64,000 bases of DNA from Doris montereyensis. Lineage: Eukaryota; Mollusca; Gastropoda; Nudibranchia; Dorididae. Shown here one piece after another: positions 35,131-64,000 of the stretch. The stretch covers positions 26,001 through 90,000 of the forward strand of contig JAXRKP010000867.1 in NCBI GenBank assembly GCA_037039925.1. The letters are read 5' to 3'. Position 1 is the stretch's first letter, and each line of letters opens with the position of its first letter. A model generated the notes under the pieces. It had not been told where the DNA came from. It saw only the letters and a list, made by a program, of their open reading frames with translations, and searched no databases. Made by a program: the position numbers and the translations under genes.

Positions 35131-35445
35131 AAAGGTCAAGCCAGGTATATTACATTTATTTCTCTAAATCAGTTGGGTTTCGGATAAGCAGGGGATTAGC
35201 CCACTGTACCCTAGGTAGATGATGGGGCTGCCACCTTGAGTCCCACGACCAGGCCTTGTTATTTCCTGTCAGGGTTAACTCCCTTAGCCTTTGGTCAGCC
35301 AAAACCGGCCTGCAAGGCAGCAGGTTGCTTTTTTCAGGGTTAACTCCCTTAGCCTTTGGTCAGCCAAGCCATGACTGCAAGGCAGTAGGAGACTCGTGGA
35401 GGGCGGGATCACCTACTCCGCGTACCTGTCCACTACCCGGGCACC

Positions 35446-35585
35446 CTTGATGTGATGTCAAAAGTAGCATCTACCAATTCAGTGGCTGATTCACGATATG
35501 TCAATGTCATGGTGAATCTTATGTGTAGCTACATTTTGGAAACTTGTATTTGTAGGGCTACAGGATTTATGATAATTTAATGGCT
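35446..35585 (+). pseudogene. Stray diverged copy of RRN3 exon 9 plus donor flank
   Basis: The plus strand reads GATGTGATG...GTGAATCTTATGTG...TACATTTTGGAAACTTGTAT, then GGATTTATGATAATTTAATG. It aligns with the second half of RRN3 exon 9 and about 20 bp of the following intron. Decoded residues VNVMVNLMCSYILETC mirror VMMNLMFNYISETC. Homology starts abruptly at the 5' end of LINE copy 2. Intronic bases are included, so the copy arose from DNA or unspliced RNA. Confidence 0.75.
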
Positions 35586-37064
35586 CTCTCTGTCTATGGT
35601 TTGTTCATAATATTTTATGCTTCGACTTGGAGAGTCTATAAACGGAGATAGATATAAAAAAAATGTGTATTATATAATAATAATTTAAAAAAACAATAAA
35701 TGCTTCAGAATCAGAGACGGGTCACAGATTTTGTTGTCACCCAAAATGTTTTTTCTTGTCCTGTATCACCTACCCGTTTTGTGTTATTTGTTTGAGTTTC
35801 TTTGTTTGTTGTTGTTGGGTTGTTTTTTGGGGTTTTTTATTGGGTTTTTTGAGGCGGTTGCTTTTGTTTTTTTTTGGGAAGTTTGGTGTCTATTTTTGTC
35901 AGTTTAGTGTCTTTAACAGGGACATTTTGTACACGCTTCCTTTTCAAGAGATTGAAACGAATACACAATCTTTTGAATTAATGCCTGTACGAGTCTCGAT
36001 ACGAATGTACTGGGAATGAAATAGTAAGGATTTGTCATTTCGTTTTTCAAAGAAATGACAAATGTGTGAGGTTAAAAGCAACACGATTTCTCAAGACATA
36101 CGGTGTAGACAACTGATAACTGATATGTGCGCAGACCAAAATGTTGCCGGAAACCTCAAAAGAGTTTCTCTGTGTTAACAATAAAACCAGCACCAAAACA
36201 ACAACAAAACGAACAAACAAACAAAAACAAAAAACAACACGAAAATAAAAACAAATCACAAACCCAATAACAACAAAAAACAAAGGCTGGACTTGTCAAC
36301 TCCATACTTCACTTCCGCTGGGTGATATAATTTCATTTCATCCTAAGCACTCTCCGAGTGATTCTATCTTTGTTTGCAGCACATACCTCTTGTAATAGTG
36401 TGGGCTGATGCTTGCTGATGAAATATTCCATAGATTTTGTTTGGGTTCTGAAAATTATAATTGTGATTTACTGTTGCCGCAAACGTCATAATTTTTCTTT
36501 ATAGAAACACTGACCTTGATTAAGTTGCCTACAAATTCAAAAGCGCATTTAAGCTCATACCCATCGGCACAAATCGTTTCTAGTTCTACACTTCAAACAA
36601 ACAAACATACAAAGACTGTACTTGCCCCTGACGTTAGTAATGGGGAGAGAATAAACACAAACTCAAATCAAGACATGGGTTGAAACTTAATAAACATATT
36701 TTAATAACACTTTTCAAACTATGCAAGTCGCTTTCGACTATTTTATTTTCGTTCTGAGAATATTGATACATTCTTAAATTCACAGATTATTGCATGAAAG
36801 ACTCTTTATTTCTCTTGTAAACGAAGCATTCTCAGGATTAACAAAGTAAAACAAATAGCAACAACAAATAAAAACACGAAAAGGAATCGTTGTAAAACTG
36901 AATTATCGTGTTTGTTTAAAATGGACAAAAGCAGGATTTGAGAGATCTTGAAATATAAAACAAAAAGTTTGATTGTCTCCGCACATTTTAAAATTGGAGG
37001 CAGACAATTTGGATTTCTATTCACAGTTTTTGTCCTAATTTAACTAAGTACATTATTAAATTAT
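35586..37064. other. Intergenic, no clear gene
   Basis: AT-rich sequence with a T/G-rich low-complexity block near 35.76-35.93 kb and an A-rich CAAAA block near 36.18-36.28 kb. Apart from one orphan exon candidate (36387-36447), I see nothing coding. Confidence 0.55.
36387..36447 (-). CDS. Orphan exon candidate
   Basis: A 61-nt segment with a strong acceptor (ATAATTTTCAG) and donor (CAAGAG|GTATGT). It encodes TQTKSMEYFISKHQPTLLQE in one frame. It does not fit RRN3 or the giant gene, and no partner exon was found. It may belong to a duplicated fragment or be chance. Confidence 0.25.
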
Positions 37065-37258
37065 AATTATCTATTCACATGGCGATTACATTTACCGAAG
37101 TTACAAGTAAACAGAATCAAATACTATATTATGTGAACTAAAGTAAGTACAAGTGGATTATACAAATAAGTACAAATATTAACGGCAATGCATAACAAAT
37201 AAAGTTTTTAAAAAATCTTTGATTGTAACTGATACTGACTAGATTAATCGTTTAGCCG
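37065..37258. repeat. Downstream flank shared with 28005-28195
   Basis: About 190 bp (TATCTATTCACATGGCGATT...CTGACTAGATTAATCGTTTA) occur twice in the window with few changes. They mark the 3' side of the duplicated giant-gene segment. Confidence 0.9.
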
Positions 37259-37997
37259 TTTATTATGTTTAAACACAAGCTTAAGCAAACAATATTCATA
37301 GCATCCATTTGAAACAAGCAAACTAAACATAGTATAATGTTGTATGATAAATCAGGAAGCCTTATGATTCTTTTGTACATGGCAGTAAGTAAACTAAGAG
37401 TTGAATAAACGTGTATCACACAAGAAATTTAAATGGATATTAAAGAGAGTATCGGTAAACAAAACCAAGCGAAAGACTATGGTAGGCTCTTGTTGTAAGA
37501 CAGTGGGTATACTTTGTCACACGAAAAATCAAGACAGGCACCCAATGACAAATAATAATCGAAACATTATTGAAGAAAGTATGCACATCAGAAAAGCGTT
37601 AGATGTCTCGGAAAGTCTCAGAAATTAAAGCTTTTGTTCCAATTTGCAACATCTTGGTCCTAATTTCTTTTCGGATTTCCATTGACTGTGGAGTCCATGG
37701 AAGACAAGGACAAAGAAAATTCAAGCTAAGGACATGTTTTAATTCTTCAACAAAACACAGTAATTAGAATTATTATGTAACTGTTACTTTCCGTAAAACA
37801 TCAACGTTAAGAACTAAATTATAATGTGTATGGTGATATGTGATAAATAACCTATTGCAATGTAAATAAAGGGAAACAATTATTCATCCCCCTAAAATAT
37901 TAACAGCTATAATATTGTGAACACATACAAACGTAATGTTGTAGTGATAAAGTTTCTGTCCTCTTTTTTTGTTGTTGCGGCTTACAGGGAAAGATAA

Positions 37998-63613
<25,616 letters not shown>

Positions 63614-63739
63614 CTGAAGCCCAAAATATGGAAAGAGGGTGTCATGTCTATAACTTCAGAAAAGCTTCAACTTCAAACAGTTTCGGTTGTTTATTTGTGA
63701 GTTGAGTTATATTTATTTTATTTCTTATTTTTTAATTTC

Positions 63740-63815
63740 TTCAAAACTGATTGATTGATTGATTGACTGATTGATCTATTTAGTTACTTATTTATTAATC
63801 TATTTATTTATTTTG
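63740..63815. repeat. (TTGA)n then (TTTA)n low-complexity repeat
   Basis: Four to six TTGA units pass into ATTTATTTATT-type sequence in the intron above exon a. Confidence 0.85.
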
Positions 63816-63964
63816 TTCCATTTTTTGTGAAAATTGTTTGCTTTCGGAAATTCTATGTAACTTACTAACATACGGCTTCTGCTGCACAGGCGCGTTTCGT
63901 GTTTTTTAAAATCCACTTTGATATTACTAGCCAGATGATGGTACATGTGCTATACAATGTACTT

Positions 63965-64000
<36 letters not shown>
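63965..64000. repeat. (CT)n microsatellite, cut by the window end
   Basis: A pure CT dinucleotide run from about 63970 to the last base. Its full length is unknown. Confidence 0.95.

Larger units (their letters stand above)
31590..35446 (-). mobile_element. Nearly full-length LINE copy 2, interrupted and decayed
   Basis: From 5' (35446) to 3' (31590): a leader with two tandem GGCTAAGGGAGTTAACCCTG units, an endonuclease, a linker, a reverse transcriptase, a C-terminal domain and a short AAAG-repeat tail. An insertion at about 33838-34455 splits the endonuclease from the linker. Numerous frame breaks show it is inactive. It is the reference copy by which copies 1, 3 and the small fragments are recognised. 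Confidence 0.88.

Noticed and set aside
36806..37024. A 72-codon minus-strand frame ending in a hydrophobic segment like a tail-anchored membrane protein
   Set aside because: The hydrophobic stretch coincides with T/G-rich low complexity. There is no splice or start support and no family resemblance.
37401..37628. A 75-codon basic plus-strand frame
   Set aside because: It lies in the presumed 3' untranslated or flanking region of the giant gene and shows no motif or splice context.

Overview
This window is nuclear DNA from an animal, most likely a lophotrochozoan and probably a mollusc. It has AT-rich spliced genes with GT-AG introns, long GA, TA and GAA microsatellites, several tRNA-derived SINEs, a non-LTR retrotransposon family and small inverted-repeat DNA transposons. 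The species cannot be named from sequence alone. No rRNA or functional tRNA gene, CRISPR array or viral gene was recognised.

Layout. (1) 1-640 (+): the 3' end of a short gene or gene relic carrying a 63-bp coding tandem repeat, followed by a SINE and a decayed PIF/Harbinger transposase fragment on the minus strand. (2) 3.3-27.3 kb (-): a nearly complete RRN3 (TIF-IA) gene, the RNA polymerase I initiation factor. I reconstruct 16 phase-compatible coding exons totalling about 582 codons once one lost base in an A-run of exon 10 is allowed for. Its introns hold a deleted LINE, LINE fragments, a roughly 1.5-kb hAT-like inverted-repeat element, a roughly 580-bp MITE, SINEs, minisatellites and a decayed copy of its own exon-2 region. 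(3) 28.0-29.8 kb: a decayed, internally deleted copy of the 3' part of the giant gene described below. (4) 30-37 kb: a SINE, a longer minus-strand LINE broken by a composite insertion that contains a hammerhead-ribozyme-like motif, and a stray plus-strand copy of RRN3 exon 9 abutting the LINE 5' end. (5) 38.0-63.6 kb (-): a giant gene with at least four exons, one about 15.3 kb and one about 6.8 kb. It encodes a very acidic, repeat-built protein of more than 7,000 residues. I do not recognise its family, and its start lies beyond the window.

The giant protein is a mosaic of repeat families. In transcription order these are an 18-residue EGTDID unit (about 60 copies), a 16-residue ITQE unit (about 22 copies), a dispersed K-x-x-L-Y-P-E motif (about nine copies) mixed with GAA-encoded poly-Glu and poly-Gln tracts, and a roughly 59-residue SQ-rich unit (about 15 copies). 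It ends in a basic arginine/serine-rich tail. Its reading frame is broken many times, usually at homopolymers or inside repeats. Exon borders and splice phases remain consistent, and the conserved gene RRN3 shows one break of the same kind. I therefore favour sequencing or assembly indels over a pseudogene, but the sequence alone cannot settle this.

RRN3 and the giant gene lie on the same strand. Copied pieces of both have been scattered through the interval between them, so this is an actively rearranging locus.
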